Assembly (NCBI GenBank): GCA_003558415.1
Contig: PWLT01000463.1
Coordinates: 1-6,867 of the forward strand
Reading direction: 5' to 3'
Length of the DNA stretch: 6,867 bases
DNA from: Hyphomicrobiales bacterium
GTDB taxonomy: Bacteria > Pseudomonadota > Alphaproteobacteria > Rhodobacterales > Rhodobacteraceae
The first letter of the stretch is position 1. Every line of letters begins with the position of its first letter. This document shows, one piece after another, positions 1 to 6,609 of the stretch. The notes under the pieces are model-generated. The model was not told the origin of the DNA. It worked only from the letters and a program-made list of their open reading frames with translations, and did not search any database. Both the position numbers and the translations under genes were made by a program.

Positions 1-3
1 AGG

Positions 4-25
4 CGTGCCTCCGGCACGACGGAGG
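4..25. repeat. Alternative short hairpins
   Basis: Two overlapping inverted repeats are visible. One has 6-base arms at 4-9 and 13-18 with a 3-base loop. The other has 6-base arms at 8-13 and 20-25 with a 6-base loop. They cannot form at the same time. There is no T-run after either arm on either strand, so an intrinsic terminator is not well supported. The hairpins directly abut the outer end of the first repeat copy. Confidence 0.4.
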
Positions 26-50
26 GCGCATGTCCTCTGGTCGGAACTGT

Positions 51-75
51 ATGAGTCCGATTCAACGCAACACGC
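51..75 (-). repeat. Imperfect 25-base repeat, copy A
   Basis: Read on the minus strand, this begins GCGTGTTGCGTTGAATCGG and ends in ACTCAT. It matches copy B at 21 of 25 positions and copy C at 19 of 25. Similarity to copy B seems to continue past the core toward lower coordinates, ending in a shared CATGCG at 27-32, so the full unit may be about 50-60 bases. It contains two GANTC sites, at 53-57 and 59-63. The function is unknown; it looks like an intergenic repeat family. Confidence 0.6.
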
Positions 76-96
76 TATAGCGCGGATCGCGATTAT

Positions 97-111
97 CCGG
101 ATTCATTCCGG
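97..111. repeat. Short inverted repeat between copies A and C
   Basis: Arms CCGGA (97-101) and TCCGG (107-111) flank a 5-base TTCAT loop. It sits in the spacer between the oppositely oriented repeat copies A and C. The sequence around 90-111 also loosely resembles the ATCGG-x-x-TCAT part of the repeat, so it may be a decayed extra copy; that is a guess. Confidence 0.3.
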
Positions 112-116
112 TTAGG

Positions 117-141
117 GCGTGTCGCGCTTGATCGGTTTCAT
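117..141 (+). repeat. Imperfect 25-base repeat, copy C (inverted)
   Basis: This plus-strand stretch begins GCGTGTCGCGCTTGATCGG and ends in TTTCAT. It matches copy A at 19 of 25 and copy B at 18 of 25, but in the opposite orientation to both. Copies A and C therefore form a large imperfect inverted repeat with a spacer of about 41 bases. A GC-rich bulged hairpin (arms 148-155 and 158-167) follows. No GANTC site is present in this copy. Confidence 0.5.
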
Positions 142-204
142 CCCGCCCGGGCCGCTCGCGGCGCCCGCCCCCCAGGCGGTCGCATGCCCAATATCAGGCT
201 CTGG

Positions 205-229
205 ACGAGTCCGATCGAACGCAACACAC
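205..229 (-). repeat. Imperfect 25-base repeat, copy B
   Basis: Read on the minus strand, this begins GTGTGTTGCGTTCGATCGG and ends in ACTCGT. It matches copy A at 21 of 25 positions in the same orientation. Beyond the core, a CAG trinucleotide and a CATGCG block (181-186) also line up with copy A. It lies 41 bases past the 3' end of the tRNA-Gly gene. One GANTC site is at 207-211. Confidence 0.6.
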
Positions 230-270
230 TAAGTGGCCCGCGCCGCTCATGCGACTGTCTTTGAGAAAAT

Positions 271-345
271 TGGAGCGGGCGATGAGATTCGAACTCACGA
301 CCCCAACCTTGGCAAGGTTGTGCTCTACCCCTGAGCTACGCCCGC
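271..345 (-). tRNA. tRNA-Gly (anticodon GCC)
   Basis: The minus strand folds into a complete 75-base cloverleaf. The acceptor stem is GCGGGCG paired with CGCCCGC, and the D arm is GCTC/GAGC. The anticodon stem is CAACC/GGTTG around the loop TTGCCAA, which gives anticodon GCC and decodes GGC and GGU. The variable loop has 5 bases. The T arm is GTGAG/CTCAT around TTCGAAT, with one G-U pair. The discriminator base is U, usual for glycine tRNAs, and the CCA end is encoded in the DNA (271-273). It lies 86 bases downstream of the pcs stop and probably has its own promoter. Confidence 0.97.
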
Positions 346-362
346 GTCCTTGGGTGAGGCAG

Positions 363-391
363 GCATTACAAACTCCCGCGCACGGCTTCAA
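363..391 (-). promoter_or_regulatory. Possible promoter for tRNA-Gly
   Basis: On the minus strand, TTGAAG (386-391) resembles a -35 box. TGTAAT (365-370), 15 bases downstream, resembles a -10 box; the overlapping TAATGC (363-368) gives a better 17-base spacing but a poorer match. The -10 candidate ends about 19 bases before the tRNA 5' end. The gap between pcs and the tRNA is the natural place for this promoter, but the boxes are imperfect and the call is by eye. Confidence 0.3.
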
Positions 392-431
392 GGGGAAAAT
401 TGAGCGCCACCGCCGGAGTCCCCGCGCGGGC

Positions 432-1163
432 TCAGCGGATTCGTGCGGGCGCGGGCCGGCGTTCGGGGAAAAGCTGCTGTAGCGGCCCGGCGAGGACCAG
501 GTAGAGACTGGTCACGATCAGCCCGAAACTGATGACCGCGTGTTCGTCGAAATCCGCCCAGGCCGCCCAGCCGGCCAGCACCGTCCACACCAGCGCCGCG
601 GGCAGCGTCAGGGCCCGCCAGCGTCTTGTGCGGACCGGATGGACGAATTTCAGCGGCGTGAACATCGCCACCGTCAGGGCCACCGAGATGAGCAGGATCA
701 CCCCCATGGGCGGCTCCACCGCGAAGATCACCAGCGCCACCATGTTCCAGCAGGCGGGGAACCCGGCGAAGGTGTTGTCGGGGTTCTTCATGCGCGTGTC
801 GGCGAAGTAGATCACGCTGGCGAAGGTGATCAGGATGATCACCGTCCATCCCGTCCATCCCGCCAGCAGGTCGGAGCTGAACAGGGCAAAGGCGGGAATG
901 AACACATAGGTCAGATAATCGATGATCAGGTCGAGCAGTTCGCCGTCGATCTTGCGCGCATGGGTGCCCACATGGAACTTGCGCGCCAGCGGCCCGTCGA
1001 CCCCGTCCACCGCGAAGGCCACGACGAGCCACAGGAACATCAGGCTCCAGGCCTCCTCCACCGCGGCGAGCATCGCCAGCATCGCAAAGACCGCGCCGGT
1101 GGCGGTGAGCAGATGGACGGAATAGGCGCGCAGTTTCGGTGTCATTGTCTTGTCATGGCGCAT
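432..1163 (-). CDS. pcs: Phosphatidylcholine synthase (CDP-diacylglycerol-choline O-phosphatidyltransferase)
   Basis: This 243-residue inner-membrane enzyme makes phosphatidylcholine and CMP from CDP-diacylglycerol and free choline. The CDP-alcohol phosphotransferase motif is complete: D56-G57-x2-A60-R61, then 12 residues, G74-x3-D78-x3-D82. The 12-residue spacing, rather than the usual 8, is the form known for bacterial Pcs and separates it from PgsA or PssA. The N-terminal segment LRAYSVHLLTATGA, the block IDYLTYVFIPAFALF (81-95) and GFPACWN (134-140) also look like Pcs. Several hydrophobic stretches fit a polytopic membrane protein, and the length is close to known Pcs (about 240). Start choice is uncertain: no clear Shine-Dalgarno precedes ATG 1163, and an in-frame ATG at 1145 (residue 7) is possible. 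It starts 21 bases after the xerC stop, so co-transcription is likely. Confidence 0.93.
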   Translation of the reverse strand: MRHDKTMTPKLRAYSVHLLTATGAVFAMLAMLAAVEEAWSLMFLWLVVAFAVDGVDGPLARKFHVGTHARKIDGELLDLIIDYLTYVFIPAFALFSSDLLAGWTGWTVIILITFASVIYFADTRMKNPDNTFAGFPACWNMVALVIFAVEPPMGVILLISVALTVAMFTPLKFVHPVRTRRWRALTLPAALVWTVLAGWAAWADFDEHAVISFGLIVTSLYLVLAGPLQQLFPERRPAPARIR

Positions 1164-1184
1164 GGGCGGCGCGGGATCAACATC

Positions 1185-2108
1185 TCACGCCCTCGGATGC
1201 GCGCTGTCATAGACCTCCATCAGACGCGTGGCGTCCACGGCCGTATAGGCCTGGGTGGTCGAGAGCGAACTGTGCCCGAGCAGTTCCTGAATGGCGCGCA
1301 GATCGCCCCCCGCCGCAAGCAGATGCGAGGCGAAGGAATGGCGCAGCGCATGCGGCGTGGCGCTCGCCGGCAGGCCGAGTTGCATGCGCACGGACTCCAG
1401 CACCCGCGCCACCTGCCGCGCGCCCAGCGCGCCGCCGCGCGCTCCGCGAAACAGCGCCGCATCGGGCTCCAGCGTGAAGGGGCACAGCGCCACATAGCTC
1501 GCCACGGCCGCGCGCGCCGCCGGCAGGACGGGCAGTTCGCGCTCCTTGCCGCCCTTGCCGCGGATGCGCAGTGTATCGCCTAGCGGATGGTCGGCCCCGC
1601 GCAGGCCCAGCGCCTCCGAGACGCGCAATCCGCAGCCATACATCAGCGTGCTCACCGCCACGTCGCGCGCCCCGATCCAGGGCTGCGAGGATTGCAGCGC
1701 GAGGGTGTCGAGGACCTCGCGCGCGGCATTCACCGCCAGCGGCCGGGGCAGTTTGCGGCGGTGCTTCGGCCCGCGGGTCGCGAGCACCGCGGTGGCGTCG
1801 AAGGCGTCGCGCTCGGCCAGCCAGCGGTAGAAGCCGCGCACCGAGGACAGCGCGCGGGAGCGCGAGCGTGCACCGACGCCGCGCGCGCGCTCATGCGCGA
1901 GCCAGGCGCGCATGTCCCGCAGACCGATCTCCTTGAGCGCCGAAATCCCCAGCGGCCCGCCATGATGCCCGGCCTGAAAGCTCAGGAAAGCCGCGACATC
2001 GGCGCGATAGGCCCGCAGCGTGTTGGGGGCCGCGCCCTTCACCCCGGCGAGATGCGCGCACCAGGCCTCGAGGGCATCGCGCAGCCCGGCCGACAGCTCG
2101 GTGCTCAT
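1185..2108 (-). CDS. xerC: Tyrosine recombinase XerC
   Basis: This 307-residue site-specific recombinase is expected to act with XerD at the chromosomal dif site to resolve dimers at cell division. The N-terminal SAM-like core-binding domain spans about residues 8-105 (with NTLRAYRADVAAFLSF at 29-44). The catalytic domain follows and has all active-site residues: R162 (in GCGLRVSEAL), K185 (in RGKGGKER), H253 and R256 (HALR), H279 (LGHSSLSTTQ) and nucleophile Y288. The residue after YT is Ala rather than the common His. The ATG at 2108 overlaps the DUF484 stop as ATGA, and no ribosome-binding site is visible, so translation is probably coupled. The open frame runs on to about 2399 but only overlaps DUF484. 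XerC rather than XerD is favoured by the DUF484 neighbour and the length. Confidence 0.93.
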   Translation of the reverse strand: MSTELSAGLRDALEAWCAHLAGVKGAAPNTLRAYRADVAAFLSFQAGHHGGPLGISALKEIGLRDMRAWLAHERARGVGARSRSRALSSVRGFYRWLAERDAFDATAVLATRGPKHRRKLPRPLAVNAAREVLDTLALQSSQPWIGARDVAVSTLMYGCGLRVSEALGLRGADHPLGDTLRIRGKGGKERELPVLPAARAAVASYVALCPFTLEPDAALFRGARGGALGARQVARVLESVRMQLGLPASATPHALRHSFASHLLAAGGDLRAIQELLGHSSLSTTQAYTAVDATRLMEVYDSAHPRA

Positions 2109-2842
2109 GACAGCCAGCGGCGCATCGTGCGCTCGAACACGCCGGCGAAGAAGGCCAGAAGGTCGGTTCCCTGACCGGCGCGGAACTGATGCGGGTCTTC
2201 CGAGCCCATGACCAGCATTCCCGGCAGACGCCCGGAGCCGAAATCGAGCTTCATCAGCGCCTCGGAGCGAATGTCGGCGGCCTTCGCGCCGTGGATCCGT
2301 GCGTCGGCCGGAACGATCTGGCGCAGCACGACATTGCGCCGAACGGGGCCGCGCCCGTCGCTCATGTATCCGGCGACGGTGCCGGGCTCGGCCACGCACA
2401 GAACCTGCCCGAGCCGGTTGAGCGCGGGCTCCTCGCGTCCCTGCGCGTTTTCAAGCACCAGCCGCAGCGTGTCGAGGCGCAGGATCTCGGCGACATCGCC
2501 GCCCAGAACCTCGAGAAACTCCTCGAATCCCGTCGGATCGAGCAGGCGAAGCACTGCGCGGTGGATCTGGTTGGTGCCCGAGAGGTTCTCATAGGCCGCG
2601 GCGATGACGCTGCGGTGGGTGTCCTCCAGCCGCTTGAGCCGCGACTCGAGGCGCTCCATCGCCATGCCACGCAGATCGACGATGTTGGCGCCCATGCTCA
2701 GGTCGCTCGACTCGATCAGCGCCTGCATGAGTTCGCGATCATCCAGAATGAATCCCGGATCGTCGAGAATCCGCGCGCGAATTTCGTCTTCGATTCCAGC
2801 CTTTTCCGCTGATCCTGCGCTCGCCATGCCTGCCTCGTTCAT
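2105..2842 (-). CDS. DUF484 family protein (GAF-like), xerC partner
   Basis: This is a 245-residue predicted cytoplasmic protein of the DUF484 (YigA) family; its function is not known. The N-terminal third carries the family pattern: a helix with LDDPGFILDDRELMQAL (26-42), then a charged, probably coiled-coil helix (about 58-88, MAMERLESRLKRLEDTHRSV onward). The rest looks like a GAF-type sensor fold, ending in GSEDPHQFRAGQGTDLLAFF (213-232), which resembles the GS-D-x-x-F-x-x-G-x-GTD-x-L block of the family. In many proteobacteria DUF484 lies directly before xerC, as here. A GAGGG Shine-Dalgarno sits 3 bases before ATG 2842; a second in-frame ATG at 2827 has GAGG 5 bases upstream and could be the true start. 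There is no signal peptide or membrane segment. Confidence 0.88.
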   Translation of the reverse strand: MNEAGMASAGSAEKAGIEDEIRARILDDPGFILDDRELMQALIESSDLSMGANIVDLRGMAMERLESRLKRLEDTHRSVIAAAYENLSGTNQIHRAVLRLLDPTGFEEFLEVLGGDVAEILRLDTLRLVLENAQGREEPALNRLGQVLCVAEPGTVAGYMSDGRGPVRRNVVLRQIVPADARIHGAKAADIRSEALMKLDFGSGRLPGMLVMGSEDPHQFRAGQGTDLLAFFAGVFERTMRRWLS

Positions 2843-2868
2843 CCGCCCTCACCGGGGCCGTTGGCGGC

Positions 2869-2874
2869 ACTATA
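2869..2874 (-). promoter_or_regulatory. Possible -10 box before DUF484-xerC-pcs
   Basis: TATAGT on the minus strand matches the -10 consensus at 5 of 6 bases and lies 26 bases before the DUF484 start, in the 40-base gap after the transaldolase. No good -35 box is seen at 16-18 bases upstream, where the 3' end of the transaldolase gene lies. The operon may instead be read through from the transaldolase promoter. Confidence 0.25.
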
Positions 2875-2882
2875 GACCAATC

Positions 2883-3536
2883 TCAGAGAATTTTCTGCCC
2901 CGTTTTTTCCCAATCCTTGAGGAAATTCTCGAGCCCCTTGTCGGTGAGCGGATGGGCGGCGAGCTTGGCGATCACCTCGGGCGGGGCGGTCATCACGTCG
3001 GCGCCGATGCGCGCGGCCTCGGTGACGTGATTGACCGTGCGGATCGAGGCGGCGAGGATCTCGGTCTCAAAGCCGTAATTGTCATAGATGGTGCGGATAT
3101 CCTGGATCAGCTCCATCCCGTCGAGATTGATGTCGTCGAGCCGTCCGATGAAGGGCGAGATGAACGACGCCCCCGCCTTGGCCGCCAGCAGCGCCTGATT
3201 GGCCGAAAAGCACAGCGTCACGTTGACCATGTGCCCCTCCCCCGAAAGCATCTTGCACGCCTTGAGCCCGTCCCAGGTCAGCGGCAGCTTGATGGCGATG
3301 TTGGGGGCGATCTGGGCGAGCTTGCGCCCCTCGGCGATCATCGCCTCCGATTCCAGCGCGACTACCTCGGCCGAGACGGGGCCTTCGACGATGGCGCAGA
3401 TCTCCTTCGTCACCTCGATGATGTCGCGGCCCGATTTCAGGATCAGCGAGGGGTTGGTGGTCACGCCATCGACCATGCCGAGCTCGTTGAGCTCGCGGAT
3501 CGCCTCGACATCGGCGGTATCGACAAAGAATTTCAT
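2883..3536 (-). CDS. tal: Transaldolase, short TalC/FSA-like family
   Basis: This 217-residue TIM-barrel enzyme is of the small transaldolase/fructose-6-phosphate aldolase family, acting in the non-oxidative pentose phosphate pathway. Visible motifs are [11 protein letters not shown] (3-13, with D6), GVTTNPSLI (24-32), the Schiff-base lysine K83 in [33 protein letters not shown] (105-123), SPFIGRLDD (127-135) and LAASIRT (161-167). E57 and F129 occupy the positions where E. coli FSA has Gln59 and Tyr131, which favours true transaldolase activity over aldolase activity. The length is normal for this subfamily. The start at MKFFVDTA is set by family alignment; the frame continues upstream to 3842 but only through priA. 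The Shine-Dalgarno is weak. It is divergent from priA across 77 bases, with DUF484-xerC-pcs downstream on the same strand. Confidence 0.95.
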   Translation of the reverse strand: MKFFVDTADVEAIRELNELGMVDGVTTNPSLILKSGRDIIEVTKEICAIVEGPVSAEVVALESEAMIAEGRKLAQIAPNIAIKLPLTWDGLKACKMLSGEGHMVNVTLCFSANQALLAAKAGASFISPFIGRLDDINLDGMELIQDIRTIYDNYGFETEILAASIRTVNHVTEAARIGADVMTAPPEVIAKLAAHPLTDKGLENFLKDWEKTGQKIL

Positions 3537-3613
3537 GTTCACGGTCCCGTGGTTTAGAGCAGACGTTCGAGGCGCTTCTAACCGATGCCGGGCAGCGCCG
3601 GAAGGGCCGGGGG
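3537..3613. promoter_or_regulatory. Divergent tal/priA intergenic region
   Basis: This 77-base gap separates two genes transcribed outward, so it should hold promoters for both, unless one lies inside the opposite gene. I could not pick convincing -35 and -10 boxes by eye on either strand. A purine-rich stretch (GGAAGG at 3600-3605, then GGGGG just before the ATG) may serve priA translation. No operator-like palindrome stands out. Confidence 0.35.
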
Positions 3614-5809
3614 ATGAGCGAGCAACGCTTTTTCGACGCGGGCGAGAGGCTGGCTGTGCTGACTGCGCAGCCGGTGGGCGGCGCGCTGGACTATCTTGCG
3701 CCCGAGGGCGGCTGCTGGCTGGGCGCATTCGTCGAGGTGCCGCTGGGGCCGCGGCGTGTGCTCGGCGTGGTCTGGGGCGCGGGTGAGAGCGGGCTTGCGA
3801 AGGCGCGCCTGCGCGAAGTGGTCCGCGTGCTTGATGCCGCACCGATGCGCGCAGAGATGCGCGCCTTTCTGACCCGCGCGGCCGAATACACGCTCACTCC
3901 GCTGCCGATGATGCTACGGCTGGCCACGCGCACGCCCGGTCTGCAGGAGGGGCCTGCGACCCGCCGTGTCCTGCGCCGCGGCCCGCAGGAACCTGCTCGC
4001 CTGACCGATGCCCGGCGCCGGGTGCTCGACAGGCTTGCCGCACATGGCGAGGCCCCGATGGGCGCGCAGGAACTCGCGTACGAGGCGGAGGTTTCGGCCT
4101 CGGTCCTGCGCGGGCTGGTGGAGAGCGGCGCGCTGGTGGAGGGCGAGGCACCGCGCGATGCGCCCTATCCGCGGCTTGATCCCGAGCGCCCGGGTCCCGA
4201 TCTGACCGAGGATCAGGCCAGCGGCGCGGCGCATCTGCGTGCGGCGGTGGCGGCGGGGGGTTACGCGACGACGCTTCTGCGGGGGGTTACCGGCTCGGGC
4301 AAGACCGAGGTTTACATGGAGGCGATCGCCGAATGCCTGCGCCATGACCGTCAGGCGCTGGTGCTGCTGCCCGAGATTGCGCTGACGGCCGAATTCCTCG
4401 CCCGTGTCGAAGCGCGCTTCGGCGCCCGCTCCGCCGAGTGGCATTCCGGCGTCACCCAGGCCGAGCGCCGCCGGTTGTGGCGCATGGTCGGCCAGGGCGG
4501 CGCCGGGCTGGTGGTGGGTGCGCGTTCGGCGCTGTTTCTGCCCTTCCGCGATCTGGGGCTGATCGTCGTCGACGAGGAACATGACGGCGGCTACAAGCAG
4601 GAGGAGGGCGTGCTCTATCACGCCCGCGACATGGCCGTGCTGCGCGCCTCCATCGCCGGGGCGCATGTGGTGCTGGCCTCGGCCACGCCATCGCTGGAGA
4701 GCTGGACGAATGCGCAATCGGGCAAGTACCAGCGCATCGACCTGGGCGCGCGCTATGGCGCCGTCGCGCTGCCGGAGATGCGCGCCATCGACCTGCGCGG
4801 CGAGCGCATGGAGAGCGGGCGGTGGATCTCGCCCACGCTGCGCCGGGCGGTGGAGGCGCGGCTGAAGGACGGCGAGCAGGCGATGCTGTTTCTCAACCGC
4901 CGCGGCTATGCGCCCATCACCATTTGCCGCGCCTGCGGGCATCAGATCGGCTGCGATGATTGCGACGCGCGCATGGTCGAGCATCGCTTCCTGCGCCGGT
5001 TGCAATGCCACCAATGCGGCGCCACCAAGCCGATCCCCGCCACCTGTCCCGCCTGCGGCGCCGAGGATCGGCTGGCCCCCGTCGGCCCCGGTGTCGAGCG
5101 GCTGGCCGAGGAAACCGCCGCCGCCTTCCCCGAGGCGCGTGTCGCGGTGCTGTCCTCGGATCTGTTCGCCTCGGCGCGCGAACTCAAGGCGCAGATCGCG
5201 GCAATCGCGGCGGGCGAGGCCGATATCGTGATCGGCACCCAGCTTGTGGCGAAGGGGCACAACTTCCCCAAGCTCACGCTGGTGGGGGTGATCGACGCTG
5301 ATCTTGGGCTGGCCGGCTCGGATCTGCGCGCGGCCGAGCGCACCTTTCAGCTCGTGCGCCAAGTCGCCGGGCGCGCGGGACGGGTGGAGCGCCAGGGCCT
5401 CGCGCTGATCCAGACCTGTCAGCCCGATCACCACGTCATGCGCGCGATCCTCTCCGGCGCGGAGGAGGCCTTCTGGCGCGCCGAGGCCGCTCAGCGCGAG
5501 GCGGCCGGAATGCCGCCCTTCGGCCGGCTCGCAGGGATCATCCTTTCGGGGCCGGAGTTGCAGGCGGTGTTCGATCTGGGCACGGCGCTGGCGCGCGCCG
5601 ACGAACCCCTGCGCCGCATCGGTGCGCAGGTCTTCGGCCCGGCCCCCGCGCCCGTTGCGCGCATCCGCGGGCGTCACAGGGTGCGGCTGCTGGTGAAGGC
5701 CGCGCGGGGCGCGCCGCTGCAACCGGCGCTCACGCGCTGGGTGGGGCAGGTGAAGCCACCTTCAGGCATCCGCATCACCATCGACATCGACCCGCAGAGC
5801 TTCTACTGA
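3614..5809 (+). CDS. priA: Primosomal protein N' (replication restart helicase PriA)
   Basis: This 731-residue 3'-to-5' DNA helicase recognises stalled forks and starts primosome reassembly. The N-terminal 3'-DNA-binding domain covers roughly residues 10-105 ([16 protein letters not shown] at 40-55), followed by a winged-helix region to about 185. The helicase core has Walker A GVTGSGKT (224-231, K230), DEEH (320-323), SATPS (356-360) and motif [10 protein letters not shown] (583-590). Eight cysteines in four CxxC pairs bind two zincs: C438/C441, C447/C450, C465/C468 and C478/C481. [12 protein letters not shown] (541-552) is also typical. The C-terminal domain ends in IDIDPQSFY, the usual PriA ending. 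The length is normal. It is divergent from tal, with msrA following on the same strand after 63 bases. Confidence 0.98.
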   Translation: MSEQRFFDAGERLAVLTAQPVGGALDYLAPEGGCWLGAFVEVPLGPRRVLGVVWGAGESGLAKARLREVVRVLDAAPMRAEMRAFLTRAAEYTLTPLPMMLRLATRTPGLQEGPATRRVLRRGPQEPARLTDARRRVLDRLAAHGEAPMGAQELAYEAEVSASVLRGLVESGALVEGEAPRDAPYPRLDPERPGPDLTEDQASGAAHLRAAVAAGGYATTLLRGVTGSGKTEVYMEAIAECLRHDRQALVLLPEIALTAEFLARVEARFGARSAEWHSGVTQAERRRLWRMVGQGGAGLVVGARSALFLPFRDLGLIVVDEEHDGGYKQEEGVLYHARDMAVLRASIAGAHVVLASATPSLESWTNAQSGKYQRIDLGARYGAVALPEMRAIDLRGERMESGRWISPTLRRAVEARLKDGEQAMLFLNRRGYAPITICRACGHQIGCDDCDARMVEHRFLRRLQCHQCGATKPIPATCPACGAEDRLAPVGPGVERLAEETAAAFPEARVAVLSSDLFASARELKAQIAAIAAGEADIVIGTQLVAKGHNFPKLTLVGVIDADLGLAGSDLRAAERTFQLVRQVAGRAGRVERQGLALIQTCQPDHHVMRAILSGAEEAFWRAEAAQREAAGMPPFGRLAGIILSGPELQAVFDLGTALARADEPLRRIGAQVFGPAPAPVARIRGRHRVRLLVKAARGAPLQPALTRWVGQVKPPSGIRITIDIDPQSFY

Positions 5810-5860
5810 GAGCCGAGATCTGGCAGCGGGTGCCGCCGCAGCTATATCCCTGTGAGAGAG

Positions 5861-5866
5861 AGGGAG
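5861..5866 (+). promoter_or_regulatory. Ribosome-binding site deciding the msrA start
   Basis: AGGGAG lies in a purine-rich run and ends 6 bases before ATG 5873. The ATG at 5867 directly follows it, too close for good spacing, and a GTG at 5852 would put the site inside the gene. This favours 5873 as the start. Confidence 0.6.
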
Positions 5867-5872
5867 ATGCCA

Positions 5873-6538
5873 ATGTTCTTCACACCGCGAAAACAGGTCG
5901 AGATGGTCGCCCCCGACGAGGCGCTGCCCGGGCGCGCCCGACCCATCCCCACGGCCGAGGTGCATTTCCTCACCGGGCGCCCGCTGGAGGCCGACCCACC
6001 CGAGGGCATGGAGGAGGCGGTCTTCGCCATGGGCTGCTTCTGGGGCGTGGAGCGCATCTTCTGGCAGCAGCCCGGAATCTGGCTCACCATGGTTGGCTAT
6101 GCGGGCGGCTACACGCCCAATCCCACCTATGAGGAAGTCTGCACCGGGCGCACCGGCCATACCGAGGTGGTGCGGCTGATCCACGACCCGGCGCGCGTGT
6201 CCTACGAAGAGTTGCTGCGCCTGTTCTGGGAGAACCACGACCCCACCCAGGGGATGCGCCAGGGCAATGACATGGGCACGCAGTACCGCTCGGCCATCTA
6301 CACCTATTCCGAGGCGCAGCACGAGGCCGCGCTCGCGAGCCGCGACGCCTATGCGCGGGCCTTGCAGGCCGCCGGCCACGGCGCCGTCACGACCGAGATC
6401 CGCCCAGCCCCGCCATTCTATTTCGCCGAAGACTATCATCAGCAGTATCTTGCCAAGAACCCGGCCGGATACTGCGGGATCGGCGGCACGGGCGTGACCT
6501 GCCCGATCGGCACCGGCACACCCGCCGCGCAGGGCTGA
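5873..6538 (+). CDS. msrA: Peptide-methionine (S)-S-oxide reductase MsrA
   Basis: This enzyme reduces the S-epimer of methionine sulfoxide, free or in proteins, repairing oxidative damage with electrons usually supplied by thioredoxin. From ATG 5873 it has 221 residues. The catalytic cysteine is C55 in the GCFWG motif; E98 in GHTEVV fits the catalytic acid. C201 (GYCGIGG) and C210 fit the recycling cysteines. The N-terminal leader ([10 protein letters not shown], 17-26) and the block [23 protein letters not shown] (118-140) match the longer E. coli-type MsrA, about 212 residues. No signal peptide is seen, so it should be cytoplasmic. In-frame starts at 5852 (GTG) and 5867 (ATG) are less well spaced from the Shine-Dalgarno. 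It may share a transcript with priA (63-base gap), but no functional link is evident. No MsrB domain is fused. Confidence 0.95.
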   Translation: MFFTPRKQVEMVAPDEALPGRARPIPTAEVHFLTGRPLEADPPEGMEEAVFAMGCFWGVERIFWQQPGIWLTMVGYAGGYTPNPTYEEVCTGRTGHTEVVRLIHDPARVSYEELLRLFWENHDPTQGMRQGNDMGTQYRSAIYTYSEAQHEAALASRDAYARALQAAGHGAVTTEIRPAPPFYFAEDYHQQYLAKNPAGYCGIGGTGVTCPIGTGTPAAQG

Positions 6539-6542
6539 TCGC

Positions 6543-6558
6543 GCGGCCGAAGGGCCGC
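6543..6558. terminator. Hairpin between convergent msrA and waaA
   Basis: Arms GCGGCC (6543-6548) and GGCCGC (6553-6558) flank a 4-base GAAG loop, 4 bases after the msrA stop. The position between two convergent genes fits a shared terminator. However, no real T-run follows on either strand, so this could be a Rho-dependent end or a chance GC-rich palindrome. Confidence 0.35.
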
Positions 6559-6609
6559 CGTGTATCGCCCCCTGAATGCGTGGAAGATGACAACAGGCTC
6601 CGCCACCGC

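Larger units (their letters stand above)
1..270. other. Non-coding region with repeats, no gene seen
   Basis: No reading frame here looks like a protein gene. The visible content is three related 25-base repeats (51-75, 117-141, 205-229) and several short inverted repeats. The region lies downstream of the minus-strand tRNA-Gly. I see no hairpin followed by a T-tract that would make a convincing terminator for the tRNA, and no second copy of the tRNA 3' end that would mark an integrated element. The tail of some gene left of the window could in principle reach into the first bases, but nothing here shows it. Confidence 0.6.

Noticed and set aside
1..235. CRISPR array
   Set aside because: The repeats are imperfect, in mixed orientation and unevenly spaced (about 41 and 63 bases apart), unlike the identical, same-direction, evenly spaced units of a CRISPR.
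1..345. Integrated mobile element at the tRNA-Gly 3' end
   Set aside because: XerC here is the housekeeping recombinase beside DUF484, not a phage integrase. I saw no second copy of the tRNA 3' end in the window, and no element genes lie left of the tRNA.
194..391. Small minus-strand open frame of 65 codons across the tRNA
   Set aside because: It reads straight through the tRNA-Gly gene and its likely promoter, with no protein family resemblance.
540..1583. A 347-codon open frame on the plus strand, opposite pcs and xerC
   Set aside because: It spans two real minus-strand genes and their junction, and its product is compositionally biased with no domain signal. It is a GC-driven shadow.
2109..2399. 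N-terminal extension of the xerC frame
   Set aside because: The added residues are Arg-rich, resemble no recombinase sequence and lie wholly within DUF484. The XerC core-binding domain begins naturally at ATG 2108.
3537..3842. N-terminal extension of the transaldolase frame
   Set aside because: It overlaps the start of priA on the other strand, is Pro-, Arg- and Ala-rich, and the family begins at MKFFVDTA.
3914..5722. A 602-codon open frame on the minus strand, opposite priA
   Set aside because: It is an antisense shadow of priA in GC-rich DNA. Its translation is low-complexity, rich in Arg, Ala, Gly and His, with no recognisable motif, while the plus strand carries a full PriA.
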